A stretch of DNA of 64,000 nt from assembly GCF_029763755.1 (NCBI RefSeq), contig NZ_JARUVM010000001.1:1-64000 (forward strand). The letters run 5' to 3'. Positions 9,507-18,396 of the stretch are shown here, piece after piece. Made by a program: the position numbers and the translations under genes. Below the pieces are notes generated by a model, which was not told the origin of the DNA, ran no database searches, and worked only from the letters and a program-made list of their open reading frames with translations. The DNA is from Luteimonas sp. 8-5. Lineage in GTDB: Bacteria > Pseudomonadota > Gammaproteobacteria > Xanthomonadales > Xanthomonadaceae. How positions within the stretch are numbered: the stretch's first letter is position 1; each line of letters opens with the position of its first letter.

Positions 9507-10399
9507 ACACCATTCCCGAATACCTCGCGCAGCTGCGCATCGCGCTCGCAGGCGCCGATCCTGCGCTGATGCAGGACGCGCTGTACGACGCCGAGGAGTA
9601 CCTGCGTTCGGAACTGGCCGAGCATCCGGAAATGACCGAGGCCGAGGTCATCGCCGCGGTCGCCGGCAGCTATGGCGCGCCGGAGGAAGTCGCCGCGATC
9701 TACCTTGATACCGAGGCCAAGGTCCAGACCGCATTGCGCGCACCGCCGCCGCCGCCGCGCAGTTCAGTGCTCGGGCGCTTCTTCGGCGTCGCCGCCGACC
9801 CAAAAACCTATGGCGCGATGTTCTATTCGATCCTCGCCCTTGCCACCGGCATCTTCTACTTCACCTGGGTCGTCACCGGCATCTCGCTGTCGCTGGGCTT
9901 CTCGGTGATCATCATCGGCATCCCGTTCGTGATCCTGTTCCTGGGTTCCGTGCGGCTGTTGTCGCTGGTCGAGGGACGCATCGTCGAGGTCATGCTGGGC
10001 GAGCGCATGCCGCGCCGGCCGGTGTATGCCGACCGCGATCGTCCGGTGCTGACGCGGATCGGCGAGATGTTCACCGATCCGCGCACCTGGTCCACGCTGC
10101 TGTACATGCTGGCGATGATGCCGCTCGGGGTCCTGTACTTCACGCTCGCAGTGGCCTTGCTGACCACGTCGGTTGTGCTGGTCGTGGCACCGCCGCTCGC
10201 GCTGTTCGGTGCCTTCGACGGCTGGTCGCTGAGCGGCGGCTGGTACGGATACTGGGAGCCGTCGACGACGCTGGGCGTGTGGGAGCTGCCGGTCGCCTTC
10301 GCCTGTGGCGTGGTCCTGCTGTTCGCCACGTTGCACCTGCTGCGCGGCATCGGCCGGGTGCACGGTGCGATCGCCAAGCAGCTGCTGGTCAAGGCCTAG
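9503..10399 (+). CDS. Membrane protein with N-terminal HAAS-like domain and 'sensor' transmembrane domain
   Basis: 298 aa. Residues 1-75 form a helical cytoplasmic module of the DUF1700/HAAS type (alternating acidic helices, YLAQLRIAL...LYDAEEYLRSEL). A Pro run (about 77-81) follows, then a membrane domain with two pairs of hydrophobic helices (about 97-150 and 200-290), resembling the 'putative sensor' domain. HAAS domains typically occur in proteins encoded next to PadR regulators, as here (4-bp overlap). Role unknown; probably a membrane-stress or envelope component under PadR control. The 3' end overlaps the convergent TonB receptor gene by 11 bp. Confidence 0.8.
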   Translation: MNTIPEYLAQLRIALAGADPALMQDALYDAEEYLRSELAEHPEMTEAEVIAAVAGSYGAPEEVAAIYLDTEAKVQTALRAPPPPPRSSVLGRFFGVAADPKTYGAMFYSILALATGIFYFTWVVTGISLSLGFSVIIIGIPFVILFLGSVRLLSLVEGRIVEVMLGERMPRRPVYADRDRPVLTRIGEMFTDPRTWSTLLYMLAMMPLGVLYFTLAVALLTTSVVLVVAPPLALFGAFDGWSLSGGWYGYWEPSTTLGVWELPVAFACGVVLLFATLHLLRGIGRVHGAIAKQLLVKA

Positions 10400-12464
10400 G
10401 TCGCCATTCCAGGCCGACATACAGCGAGCGGCCGTCGCCGGGCAGGAAGTTGCGCCCGGCCACGCCGCCCGCATCGGCGACCACGTTGGTGCTGGCGATC
10501 CAGCGGCGGTCGGCGAGGTTGCGCAGGTCGGCGAACCATTCGACATCGGCGGCGAGGCTGCCGCCGAACCTGATCCCGAAGGTTGCGAAGCCCGGCGCGC
10601 GGAACGTGTTGGCGTGGTCGATGTAGTAGTCGTGCGGTACCCATTCCAGGCTCGGTTCGGCATGGAAGCGTTCGTCCGGTTGCCAGCGCAGCGCCGCGCG
10701 CAGGGAATGCGGCGGGACGCCTGCGAGGACGTTGTCGCGATGCACGGCGTCGTGGTCGAAGCGGAAGTCGTTGTAGAGGTAGTTGGCGGACAGGCGCCAC
10801 GCGGAGGAAGGACGCCACTCGAAGGCGAACTCGATGCCCTGGTGCAGGGTGCGGTCGGCGTTGACCGTTCCCAGCGGATTGCCCTGGGCATCGCCAAGGG
10901 ACAGCAGCTCGCCCTCGATGCGTGCGCGGTAGGCGGCCAGGTCCAGCGCCAGGCGTTCGCGTTGCACGCGCACGCCCAGTTCGGCACTGGTGGCGCGCTG
11001 CATCCGCACCGGGGTGACATTGGCACCGCCGCTGAGCTCACCGAAACTCGGCGGTTCCGCGCTGCGGCTGACATTGGCGAACCACTGCACGCCGTCTGCC
11101 GGCACCCAGCGCAGGCCGAGCTTCGGACTGGTCGCGCGATAGTCGACATCGAAGCTCTCGTCGTGGCCTCCGCCAACGAGCAGGTCGTGGGAGCGCCGCG
11201 AGGAACGCAAATGCTGCGCGCCCAGCGACAGCACCCATTGCGGCGCCAGCCAAACCTGGTTCTCGACGAACACGGTGGTGTTGACCGCCGCCTGGTCGAA
11301 ATGGTTGGTCGGTGCACCGGCCGCGCCGCCGACGTTGGCGTAACGCCGGTCGTCGATGGTGCCGCGCGTGCGCGACGCTCCCACCGCCAGCAGGTTGCGA
11401 TGGCCGCCGATTGCACCGTCGTGGCGCCAACGCAGGTCCACGCCGCGGTCGCGCGATTCCTGGCGCAGCACCTGGAAGATCGGGTGGTCGAGCGACTTGC
11501 GCGAATCGAACAGCGACAACGTGGCCTCGCTGTCGTCCGAAGGCGCCCATGCCAGGCGCGCAGCCACGCGATCGAGACGGAAGTCGCGGCGCTGGTCCTG
11601 GACCACGCTGGCCGGAGCGGCCATGCCCGGCTCGCCGAGCGCTTCGTCCAGTGTCAGGTTGCCCGGAAGCTGCGAACGCGTGTCGACATGGGCGAGGTAG
11701 ACGCGGGCATCCAGATGGTCGCCGAACTGGAAGCCGGCATTGGCCGAGAGCCGGTGGTTTTCCTGCACGGCGTGCTCGCGGAATCCGTCCTGGCGCGCGC
11801 TGGTGATGCCGATGTAGGCGTCGGCGCGGCCGCGCACGCCGCCAGCGGCCAGCTGCGCGCGTCGGGTGCCGAAGCTGCCGGTCTCCAGGCGCAGGACGGG
11901 GCGGGGCGAATCGCGTCCGGTACGCGAAACGAAGTCGATCGCGCCGCCGAGGGTGGCCGCACCGGCCTCGAGCGCATTGGCGCCGCGCCAGACCTGGACG
12001 TAGCGCGCCGCCAACGGCTCGATCGCCTGGAAGTCGAAGCTGCCATCGGCGAGGTTGAGCGGCACGCCGTCCTGGAGCACGACCAGCCCGCGGCCGTGGA
12101 AGGTGCGTTGCAGCCCCGAGCCGCGGATCGACAGGCGCGACTCCTCCGCGCCGAACCGCGGCTGGACGAACACGCCCGCCGCCTGGCCGAGCGCATCGGC
12201 GAGATTGCCGACGCGTCCGTCGCGATAGCGTTCGCCGTCGACCAGGGTCGTGGCGCCGGCGCGTTCGTCCAGGCGCCGTCGCGCCTGTTCGATGCTTTCC
12301 ACGGCACTGGCCAGGGGCAGGGCGCCGCGCACCTCGACGGTGGGCAGGTCGGTGGGATCTTCATCATCGGGTGCGGCAGTGGCCGCGGTAGCCGGCAGCA
12401 TCGCGAAGGCGAGCGCCATGGCGAGGCACGACGCACGCGGCGTCGCGACTGCAAAAGTCGGCAT
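10389..12464 (-). CDS. TonB-dependent outer-membrane receptor (possible metal uptake)
   Basis: 691 aa. Signal peptide (residues 1-30, ending ATAATAAP), a likely TonB box in LPTVEVRG just after it, a plug domain (about 55-180 with RLSIRGSGLQRTF and VVLQDGVPLN), and a beta-barrel ending in an aromatic-flanked strand YVGLEWRPRP. The ATG has AGGAG upstream and yields a clean signal peptide. The substrate is not readable directly. A DUF2946 gene, a family often found beside copper-related TonB receptors, lies immediately upstream on the same strand, 46 bp away, which suggests copper or another metal. That link is inference. Confidence 0.88.
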   Translation of the reverse strand: MPTFAVATPRASCLAMALAFAMLPATAATAAPDDEDPTDLPTVEVRGALPLASAVESIEQARRRLDERAGATTLVDGERYRDGRVGNLADALGQAAGVFVQPRFGAEESRLSIRGSGLQRTFHGRGLVVLQDGVPLNLADGSFDFQAIEPLAARYVQVWRGANALEAGAATLGGAIDFVSRTGRDSPRPVLRLETGSFGTRRAQLAAGGVRGRADAYIGITSARQDGFREHAVQENHRLSANAGFQFGDHLDARVYLAHVDTRSQLPGNLTLDEALGEPGMAAPASVVQDQRRDFRLDRVAARLAWAPSDDSEATLSLFDSRKSLDHPIFQVLRQESRDRGVDLRWRHDGAIGGHRNLLAVGASRTRGTIDDRRYANVGGAAGAPTNHFDQAAVNTTVFVENQVWLAPQWVLSLGAQHLRSSRRSHDLLVGGGHDESFDVDYRATSPKLGLRWVPADGVQWFANVSRSAEPPSFGELSGGANVTPVRMQRATSAELGVRVQRERLALDLAAYRARIEGELLSLGDAQGNPLGTVNADRTLHQGIEFAFEWRPSSAWRLSANYLYNDFRFDHDAVHRDNVLAGVPPHSLRAALRWQPDERFHAEPSLEWVPHDYYIDHANTFRAPGFATFGIRFGGSLAADVEWFADLRNLADRRWIASTNVVADAGGVAGRNFLPGDGRSLYVGLEWRPRP

Positions 12465-12510
12465 TGGATGGCTCCTGGAAAGACGCGAATGGAACGGGGA
12501 TGCGCGTAGT

Positions 12511-12894
12511 TCAGGAGACCAGGGGCGGACCGCGCGAACCCAGGCCGCAAGGATGCGGCTGCGAGCGCGTGACCGCGGCAGGCGATGTGCAAAGCGCCGG
12601 CGGCAAGGCCGGCGGCGGCACGGTGAGGGCGCCGACGACAGGCGCAACCGCGGCCGCCAGCAACGGGCAGTACTCGCAGTCGACGCCGGCGTGCGGGTCG
12701 GGGGTGGGCGATGCCGGCAGCAACACCGTGCGCAGGCCCTGCACGGTGCAGAGTTCGGCCCACACCGGCGCGGCGCGGTCTCCGGCGACCTGGGCCTGGG
12801 CGATGCGACCGACCGTGGGCAGCAGCGCCAGCAGAAGCACGGCGACGAATGCCAGCCGGCCCATGTGGCGATGCAATACGCGCGAACGGATCAC
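12511..12894 (-). CDS. DUF2946 family protein
   Basis: 127 aa with an N-terminal hydrophobic segment (about residues 13-33) that looks like a signal peptide or anchor. The CTVQGL and H..CEYCPL pattern (about 48-80) is the DUF2946 signature. Family members are small exported proteins with possible Cys/His metal-binding positions and unknown function, often encoded beside TonB receptors for copper. The start is uncertain: a GTG at 12894 or the ATG at 12864, neither with a clear Shine-Dalgarno sequence. It lies 17 bp after the PHA depolymerase stop and 46 bp before the receptor gene. Confidence 0.72.
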   Translation of the reverse strand: MIRSRVLHRHMGRLAFVAVLLLALLPTVGRIAQAQVAGDRAAPVWAELCTVQGLRTVLLPASPTPDPHAGVDCEYCPLLAAAVAPVVGALTVPPPALPPALCTSPAAVTRSQPHPCGLGSRGPPLVS

Positions 12895-12911
12895 GCCGCG
12901 ATTCTACGCGT

Positions 12912-14174
12912 TCAGTCGTGGTGCGCGGCGATGAAGTCGCGCACCTGCGGGTAGACCTGCTCGCGCCAGCGGCGGCCGCTGAAGATGCCGTAGTGGCCGG
13001 CGCCCTTCACGGTCAGGTGCTTGCGATCGGCAGCATCGATGCCGGTGCACAACTGGTGCGCGGCGCGGGTCTGGCCCGCACCGGAAATGTCGTCGAGCTC
13101 GCCTTCGATGGTGAGCAGGGCGGTGCCGCCGCCCTTGCCGGAGCCGATCGCCCCGGGGCGCACCCGCTCGCCGCCCACGTCCCACAGGCCGCGCGGCAGC
13201 AGGTGTTCCTGGAACACGATGCGCACGGTGTCGAGGTAGTAGCGGGCCGGCATGTCCAGCACCGCGTTGTATTCGTCGTAGAAGCGGCGATGGGCCGCGG
13301 CGTCCTCTAGGTCGCCCTTGACCAGGTCCTGGTAGAAATCCCAGTGCGAGAGGAAGTGGCGTTCGGGATTCATCGCCATGAAGCCGGCATGCTGCAGGAA
13401 GCCCGGATATACGCTGCGGCCGCGGCCGGGATAATTGGCCGGCACCACTTGGATCACGTTCTGCTCGAACCACCACAGGGGTTTTTGGGTCGCGAGGTCG
13501 TTGACCGCGGTCGGCGACTTGCGGGTATCGATGGGCCCGCCCATCATCACCATCGAACGCGGCGTGGGCTCGCCGCGCGCGGCCATCAGCGAGACCGCCG
13601 CCAGCACCGGCACGGTCGGCTGGCACACGCTCATCACGTGCAGGTCCTTCGCGCCGATGTGGCGGATGAAATCCTCGATGTAGCGCACGTAGTCGTCGAG
13701 CGAGAACGTGCCCTCCGCGCCGGGCACCATGCGCGCATCCACCCAGTCGGTGACGTAGACCTTGTGGTCGCGCAGCAGGGTGCGCACGGTATCGCGCAGC
13801 AAGGTGGCGTGGTGTCCGGAGAGCGGGGCGACCACCAGCACGGTCGGATCGTCCTTGAGTTCGCGCAGGTTGCCGGCGTCGTCGGTGTAACGCTTGAAGC
13901 GCAGCAAGCGGCAGAACGGCCGCGACAGGACTTCCTTTTCGACCACCGGACACTGCTGGCCGTCGACCTCGACGGCGTGGATGCCGAACTCCGGCTTCTC
14001 GTAGTCCTTGCCGATGCGATAGAGCAGCTCGCAGCCCGCGGCCACGCGCGAGGCCTCGGGCATGGCGGCCAGCCAGCTGCCGGGTGCCGAATACATCTTG
14101 GCGCCCGCCTCCGCCCAGTAGGTGAGGGGGGCCATGCCGGCACGCCAGAGTTCGTGGAATTGGTAAAGCAGCAT
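12912..14174 (-). CDS. phaZ: Intracellular polyhydroxyalkanoate depolymerase
   Basis: 420 aa, the usual length of the intracellular PhaZ family. The N-terminus MLLYQFHELWRAGMAPL is typical. The catalytic nucleophile is Cys184 in SVCQP, at the position of the cysteine in characterised PhaZ proteins; GELDD supplies the Asp and GAGHYGIFSG the His of the alpha/beta-hydrolase triad. It degrades stored polyhydroxybutyrate granules to hydroxyacids. No PHA synthase gene lies in the window. No signal peptide is present, consistent with a cytoplasmic granule-associated role. Confidence 0.92.
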   Translation of the reverse strand: MLLYQFHELWRAGMAPLTYWAEAGAKMYSAPGSWLAAMPEASRVAAGCELLYRIGKDYEKPEFGIHAVEVDGQQCPVVEKEVLSRPFCRLLRFKRYTDDAGNLRELKDDPTVLVVAPLSGHHATLLRDTVRTLLRDHKVYVTDWVDARMVPGAEGTFSLDDYVRYIEDFIRHIGAKDLHVMSVCQPTVPVLAAVSLMAARGEPTPRSMVMMGGPIDTRKSPTAVNDLATQKPLWWFEQNVIQVVPANYPGRGRSVYPGFLQHAGFMAMNPERHFLSHWDFYQDLVKGDLEDAAAHRRFYDEYNAVLDMPARYYLDTVRIVFQEHLLPRGLWDVGGERVRPGAIGSGKGGGTALLTIEGELDDISGAGQTRAAHQLCTGIDAADRKHLTVKGAGHYGIFSGRRWREQVYPQVRDFIAAHHD

Positions 14175-14210
14175 CAGCGGTCCCGGGGTTGCTGCGCCGC
14201 AGCATAACAC

Positions 14211-14819
14211 CTAGCCGGGAATTTCCAGGGAAGTGGCGGTGCCGCCCAGGGCGGGGGACAGCCAGCAGTGGGAGCCGAGCTGGGTGAAGCCCACGGCCTC
14301 GAAACGGCGGCGGTAGAAGCTGGCCGCCCGCTGCCGGAAGGCATGCTCGTCGCCCTCGGCGCGGTCCTCGCGGGCGAAGGTTTCCAGGAACGCCACGCCG
14401 CCGCAGAGTTGGGCCAGCCCCGGGAGGCCGCGATCGAGCTCGCGCGTGGACAGGTAGTGCATCACGTCGCTGCACACCAGCAGGTCGACGGGCGGGCACG
14501 GACGCAACTGGTCGAACTCGCCGAAGCGCGCCAGGTGGATGCCGCGGCTGCGGCCGTAACGCTGTGCCGCATATTCGCTGCCGTCGAAACCCAGGTAACG
14601 CACGCCGGGGCGCAGCTTCAGCAGCGGTGCGCGCCAGGCGCCTTCGCCGCAGCCGATGTCCAGCACCGTGCGCAGCGGCCGTTCGAGGTGGTATTCGGCG
14701 GTGGCGACTGCAAGCGCGACCTTGCGCGCCAGGCGCCGTGCCCCGCCGATGCCGCCGCGGCGGTACCAGCGCTCGAAGTAGTCCCGGTCGTAGACCTTTT
14801 CCCGATCACGTTCGTCCAT
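14211..14819 (-). CDS. Class I SAM-dependent methyltransferase
   Basis: 202 aa. Motif I of the Rossmann fold is TVLDIGCGEGAW (about residues 53-64), followed by the acidic residue region YLGFDGSEYA and DLLVCSDVMHYL. The substrate is unknown. Two nearby ATGs exist; the one at 14819 (MDERDREKVYDRDYF) has AGGA nine bases upstream and is preferred over 14828. The ATG is 49 bp from the divergent HemJ-like gene, so the promoters are back to back. Confidence 0.82.
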   Translation of the reverse strand: MDERDREKVYDRDYFERWYRRGGIGGARRLARKVALAVATAEYHLERPLRTVLDIGCGEGAWRAPLLKLRPGVRYLGFDGSEYAAQRYGRSRGIHLARFGEFDQLRPCPPVDLLVCSDVMHYLSTRELDRGLPGLAQLCGGVAFLETFAREDRAEGDEHAFRQRAASFYRRRFEAVGFTQLGSHCWLSPALGGTATSLEIPG

Positions 14820-14868
14820 TGGTGGCATCCTAGCGCGCGCCAACGCCTGGCGACCGGAGCCCGACGCG

Positions 14869-15309
14869 ATGATGAATGCCTACCTGCTGACCAAGACCGC
14901 CCACCTGGTGTTCGTGATCGCGTGGATGTCGTGCGTGTTCTACCTGCCGCGCATCCTGGTCAACCTGGCCGAGGCCGGGAATGGCTCCTCGGAGGCCGAG
15001 CGTGCGGTGCGCGAGCGCCTGGTGCTGATGGGGCGGCGCCTGTACCGCTTCGGCCACATCATGTTCGGGTTGGCGGTGTTGCTCGGCCTGGCGCTTTGGC
15101 TGCACTTCGGCATCACCGGCGCGTGGCTGCACGCCAAGCTCGTGCTGGTCGCGCTGCTGCTGGTCCACTACATCGTCGCGGGGCGCTGGCTCAAGGGCGC
15201 GGAACAGGGGCGTGCGCTGCCGTCGCCGCGCGCGCTGCGCTGGTTCAACGAACCGCCGGTGCTGGTGCTCGCGGTCATCGTGTACCTGGTACTGGCGCGT
15301 CCGTTCTGA
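14869..15309 (+). CDS. HemJ/CopD-like membrane protein, probable protoporphyrinogen oxidase
   Basis: 146 aa with four hydrophobic helices. TKTAHLVFVIAWMSCVFYLPR at the N-terminus (His12), the W.H...HAKL segment with a conserved Lys (about 84-90) and the C-terminal RWFNEPPVLVLAVIVYL match the HemJ family, which oxidises protoporphyrinogen IX to protoporphyrin IX in many proteobacteria. Related CopD-family proteins are often annotated as copper resistance, so the exact role is not proven. Start is one of two adjacent ATGs. The 3' end overlaps the convergent phosphatase gene by 35 bp. Confidence 0.78.
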   Translation: MMNAYLLTKTAHLVFVIAWMSCVFYLPRILVNLAEAGNGSSEAERAVRERLVLMGRRLYRFGHIMFGLAVLLGLALWLHFGITGAWLHAKLVLVALLLVHYIVAGRWLKGAEQGRALPSPRALRWFNEPPVLVLAVIVYLVLARPF

Positions 15310-16933
15310 ACTTCGCCGGATCCGGCAGTTCCACCGGCACGCCATCGGCGTTGCAGTAATCCCTGGCGCACATCGCAGCGCGCAGCACCGGCGTGGCCTG
15401 CAGCAGGAAGTGGAAGATGGTGTTCTGCTCGACGCTGCCGCGCACCGCGTCCGCGCCGGGCCCGCGTGCCCAGATGCCGACGTCGTCGCCGCCGTGCGAT
15501 TCGCCGCTGCGCGGCACCAATGCTTCCTGGTGGTAGTCCGGAGCCTCGGTGTCGACCTCGCGGAGGTCCGGGCGCGCCCCGGGGACATGGCCCGGGCCGT
15601 TGGCGTAGACCAGCGTGGTGTAGGGCAGGCCGTCCGGATCCAGTGCCAACGCCTCCGAGCCGTCGCGGTTGCGCGACACGACCTTGCCGAGGATGGGATT
15701 GCCACGCACCGGATAGCCGACGAAGGACATGGTGTGGGCGTGGTCGGCGGTGACCAGGATGAGGGTGTCCTCGTCGGAGGTCATTTCGTCTGCGACCGCC
15801 ACGGCCTCGCTCAGGGCGATGGTTTCGTCCAGGGCGCGGAAAGCGTTGCCTTCATGGTGCGCGTAGTCGATCAGCGCGCCTTCCACCAGCAACACGTAGC
15901 CGTCCGGATCGTTCTGCAGGCGCACGATGGCTTCGCGCGTCATCCGCGCCAGGCTCGGTTCGCCCTCGCCGTCGCCGCCGACGTCCTGCAGGTAATGCAT
16001 GCGGCCCGGTTCGAACAATCCGAGCAGGGGGCCGGTCGCGGGCGCGGCGTCGAGCTGGGCGCTGTTCCACACCACGCTGCCACCGGGATGGCGTTGTTGC
16101 CACTCGGCGGCCAGGTCGCGGCCGTCGCTGCGGGCGCCGTGCCGGTCCGGGTCTTCGGGATCCTGCCGGGTGGACGGAAGCAGGTTCTCGCGCCCGCCGC
16201 CCATCAGCACGTCGGGCCCGGTGCCGTACGGCGAGCCGACGATCTGCAGGGCGATGTCTGTGCACGCGACCGTGCCTTGGGTTTTCGCCATCGCGGTGTC
16301 ACTTTCCCAGCCGCGGTCGGCGACATGCGCGAATGTGGCACCCGGCGTGGCATGGGTAACCTTGGTGGTGGTGACCACGCCGGTGGCCATGCCGCTGGAG
16401 GCCGCCAGTTCCCACAGTGTCAGCAGCGGGGCGGCGAGGCCGCCTTCGCAGTCGTAGCGCGCGGCCTGCGGGCCGACGCTGATCACGCCGTAGCGCGACT
16501 TCACGCCGGTGGCCATGGCGGTCATCGTGCCGGCCGAATCGGGAGTCTGCGTGTCGGTGTTGTAGGTGCGGCTGAATGCGGTGGCGGGGAAGCGCTCCCA
16601 GGACAACAGGTTGCCTTCGCCCGGCTGGCCCTTGCGCTGTCCGTCGAGGATGCGCGCCGCGGTGACGGTCGGCAGGCTCATGCCGTCGCCGACGAACAGG
16701 ATGACGTTCTTCGCCTTGCCCCCGAGCGCACCGCGTGCGGCGGCCTGGGAAGCACCGTAGCGGAACCACCACTCGGCCGTCTGGCCGTCCGGGCGTCGCA
16801 CCTCCGGCACCGCGACCGCCGGCGGCGCCGCCCCGGTCGCCGCCATCGCGGGGGGCGGTGCCGGCATGGTCGCGCATGCGCCCAACAAGGTGGTGGTGAT
16901 GCAGGCCAGGCTCGGTGCAAGGTGGCGGCGCAT
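15275..16933 (-). CDS. PhoA-family alkaline phosphatase lipoprotein
   Basis: 552 aa. The signal peptide ends in the lipobox LGAC (Cys20), so it is probably membrane-anchored on the periplasmic side. The alkaline phosphatase core is intact: metal Asp in NVILFVGDGM, nucleophile Ser133 in PDSAGT, VEGALIDYAHH, ILVTADHAHT and the late His in GESHGGDDV. It hydrolyses phosphomonoesters to release phosphate. The last 11 codons plus the stop lie antisense inside the end of the HemJ-like gene. The 90-bp gap to the divergent symporter must contain the promoter; no Pho box is evident to me. Confidence 0.93.
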   Translation of the reverse strand: MRRHLAPSLACITTTLLGACATMPAPPPAMAATGAAPPAVAVPEVRRPDGQTAEWWFRYGASQAAARGALGGKAKNVILFVGDGMSLPTVTAARILDGQRKGQPGEGNLLSWERFPATAFSRTYNTDTQTPDSAGTMTAMATGVKSRYGVISVGPQAARYDCEGGLAAPLLTLWELAASSGMATGVVTTTKVTHATPGATFAHVADRGWESDTAMAKTQGTVACTDIALQIVGSPYGTGPDVLMGGGRENLLPSTRQDPEDPDRHGARSDGRDLAAEWQQRHPGGSVVWNSAQLDAAPATGPLLGLFEPGRMHYLQDVGGDGEGEPSLARMTREAIVRLQNDPDGYVLLVEGALIDYAHHEGNAFRALDETIALSEAVAVADEMTSDEDTLILVTADHAHTMSFVGYPVRGNPILGKVVSRNRDGSEALALDPDGLPYTTLVYANGPGHVPGARPDLREVDTEAPDYHQEALVPRSGESHGGDDVGIWARGPGADAVRGSVEQNTIFHFLLQATPVLRAAMCARDYCNADGVPVELPDPAKFRTDAPVPGTR

Positions 16934-17023
16934 GGCGATCCTCGTTCGGCGGGATCGGCCATTATCACTCGCGCACGGGCGCGCGGTTCGCTATCTTCGA
17001 CCGATGTCCCATCCGGAATTCCG

Positions 17024-18373
17024 ATGAAGTTCGTCACCGCGTGGTTTCGTGTTCCGTTCTGGCAACGGGTGCTGGCCGGCTTCGTCCTCGGCGCCCTTGC
17101 GGGCTGGGCGTTCGGCCCCGCCGCCGATACCTGGTTCGGCCCGCTGGGCGATCTCTACGTCACCCTGATCAAGATGATCGCGGTGCCGCTGGTGTTCTTC
17201 GCGGTGATCCACGCGGTGTCGTCGCTGCACGGACAGCGCTCGATGATGGCGCTGGGCGGCCGCACCTTCGCGTGGTTCGCGGCAACCGCGGTGCTGGCGG
17301 TCAGCGTCGGCCTGCTGGTGGGCACGGTGATGCAGCCGGGCGTCGGCGTCGGTGCATTGAGCGTCTCGTCGGATTACGTGCCCAAGGTCGTTCCCGATCC
17401 GATCCGCGTCCTGCTCGACGTGGTGCCTTCCAACCCGTTCTACGCGCTGACCGGCATCGGCCAGGTCGCCAATGCCGACGGCAGCACGCAACTGGTCGCG
17501 GGCAAGGGATCGATCCTGCCGGTCATCTTCTTTGCCGCGCTGGTCGGTTTCGCCATGGTCAAGCTGGGCGAGCGCGTGGCGCTGGCGCGCAAGCTGGCGG
17601 GCGAGGCCAGCGACGTGATGATCCAGGTGACGCGCTTCGTGCTCGAGGTCACCCCGATCGGCACTTTCGGCCTGATCGCTTCGCTGGTGGGTGCGTTCGG
17701 TTTCGAGAAGCTGCTGCCGCTGGGCACTTTCGTGGTTGCGCTGTTCGTGGCCTGCGCGATCCAGATCGTGGTCGTGTACGGCGGCCTGCTCCTGCTGCAC
17801 GGCCTCAATCCGATGAAGTTCTTCCGCGGCGCCGCCCCCGGCATGCAGGTGGCGTTCGTCAGTTCCTCGAGCTTCGCCTCGATGCCCGCGGCGCTGCGCA
17901 GCGTCACCCACAACCTCGGCGTGGACCGAGACTACGCCGCCTTCGCGGTGCCGCTGGGCGCGAGCATCAAGATGGACGGCTGCGGCGCGATCTACCCGGC
18001 GCTGGCGGCGGTGTTCATCTCGCAATACACCGGCACGCCGATGAGCGGCGACCAGTACCTGATCGTGCTGATCGCCTCGGTACTCGGCAGTTTCGGCACC
18101 GCCGGCGTCCCCGGCACCGCGGTGGTGATGGCGACCGTGGTGCTGACTGCAGCCGGCCTGCCGCTGGAAGCGATCGGCTACCTGTACGCCATCGACCGGG
18201 TGCTGGACATGATGCGCACGATGACCAATGTCACCGGGCAGATGCTGGTGCCGGTGCTGGTGGCGCGGGAAACCGGATTGCTCGACCGCGAGACCTACCA
18301 GTGCGCGTCCAGCAACATCGGCGTGGCCGAAGGCGAGGCGGCCGAGCCGCATCCGGTGCGCGACGCGGCGTAG
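17024..18373 (+). CDS. Dicarboxylate/amino acid:cation symporter (DAACS family, GltP/DctA type)
   Basis: 449 aa, typical length. Eight or more hydrophobic segments are visible. The serine-rich re-entrant loop appears as FVSSSSFASMPAAL, and the transport-site motif appears as IKMDGCGAIYPAL, equivalent to NMDGT in helix 7 of the family. It imports glutamate, aspartate or C4-dicarboxylates with protons or sodium. The TAG stop lies in a REP-like palindrome (18370-18394). It stands alone between the divergent phosphatase gene and a convergent NlpC/P60 gene. Confidence 0.92.
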   Translation: MKFVTAWFRVPFWQRVLAGFVLGALAGWAFGPAADTWFGPLGDLYVTLIKMIAVPLVFFAVIHAVSSLHGQRSMMALGGRTFAWFAATAVLAVSVGLLVGTVMQPGVGVGALSVSSDYVPKVVPDPIRVLLDVVPSNPFYALTGIGQVANADGSTQLVAGKGSILPVIFFAALVGFAMVKLGERVALARKLAGEASDVMIQVTRFVLEVTPIGTFGLIASLVGAFGFEKLLPLGTFVVALFVACAIQIVVVYGGLLLLHGLNPMKFFRGAAPGMQVAFVSSSSFASMPAALRSVTHNLGVDRDYAAFAVPLGASIKMDGCGAIYPALAAVFISQYTGTPMSGDQYLIVLIASVLGSFGTAGVPGTAVVMATVVLTAAGLPLEAIGYLYAIDRVLDMMRTMTNVTGQMLVPVLVARETGLLDRETYQCASSNIGVAEGEAAEPHPVRDAA

Positions 18374-18394
18374 GAGCGCGCCTCGCGCGCGCAA
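18370..18394 (+). repeat. REP-like element 1 carrying the symporter stop codon
   Basis: The sequence GTAGGAGCGCGCC starts at the symporter stop (TAG 18371-18373) and continues into GCGCGC copies able to pair as a short stem. It shares the GTAGGAGCG head with the elements at 25748-25800, 37806-37833, 32700-32722 and 53646-53668. The gap between the two convergent genes here is only 23 bp, all of it this element. Confidence 0.65.
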
Positions 18395-18396
18395 TG

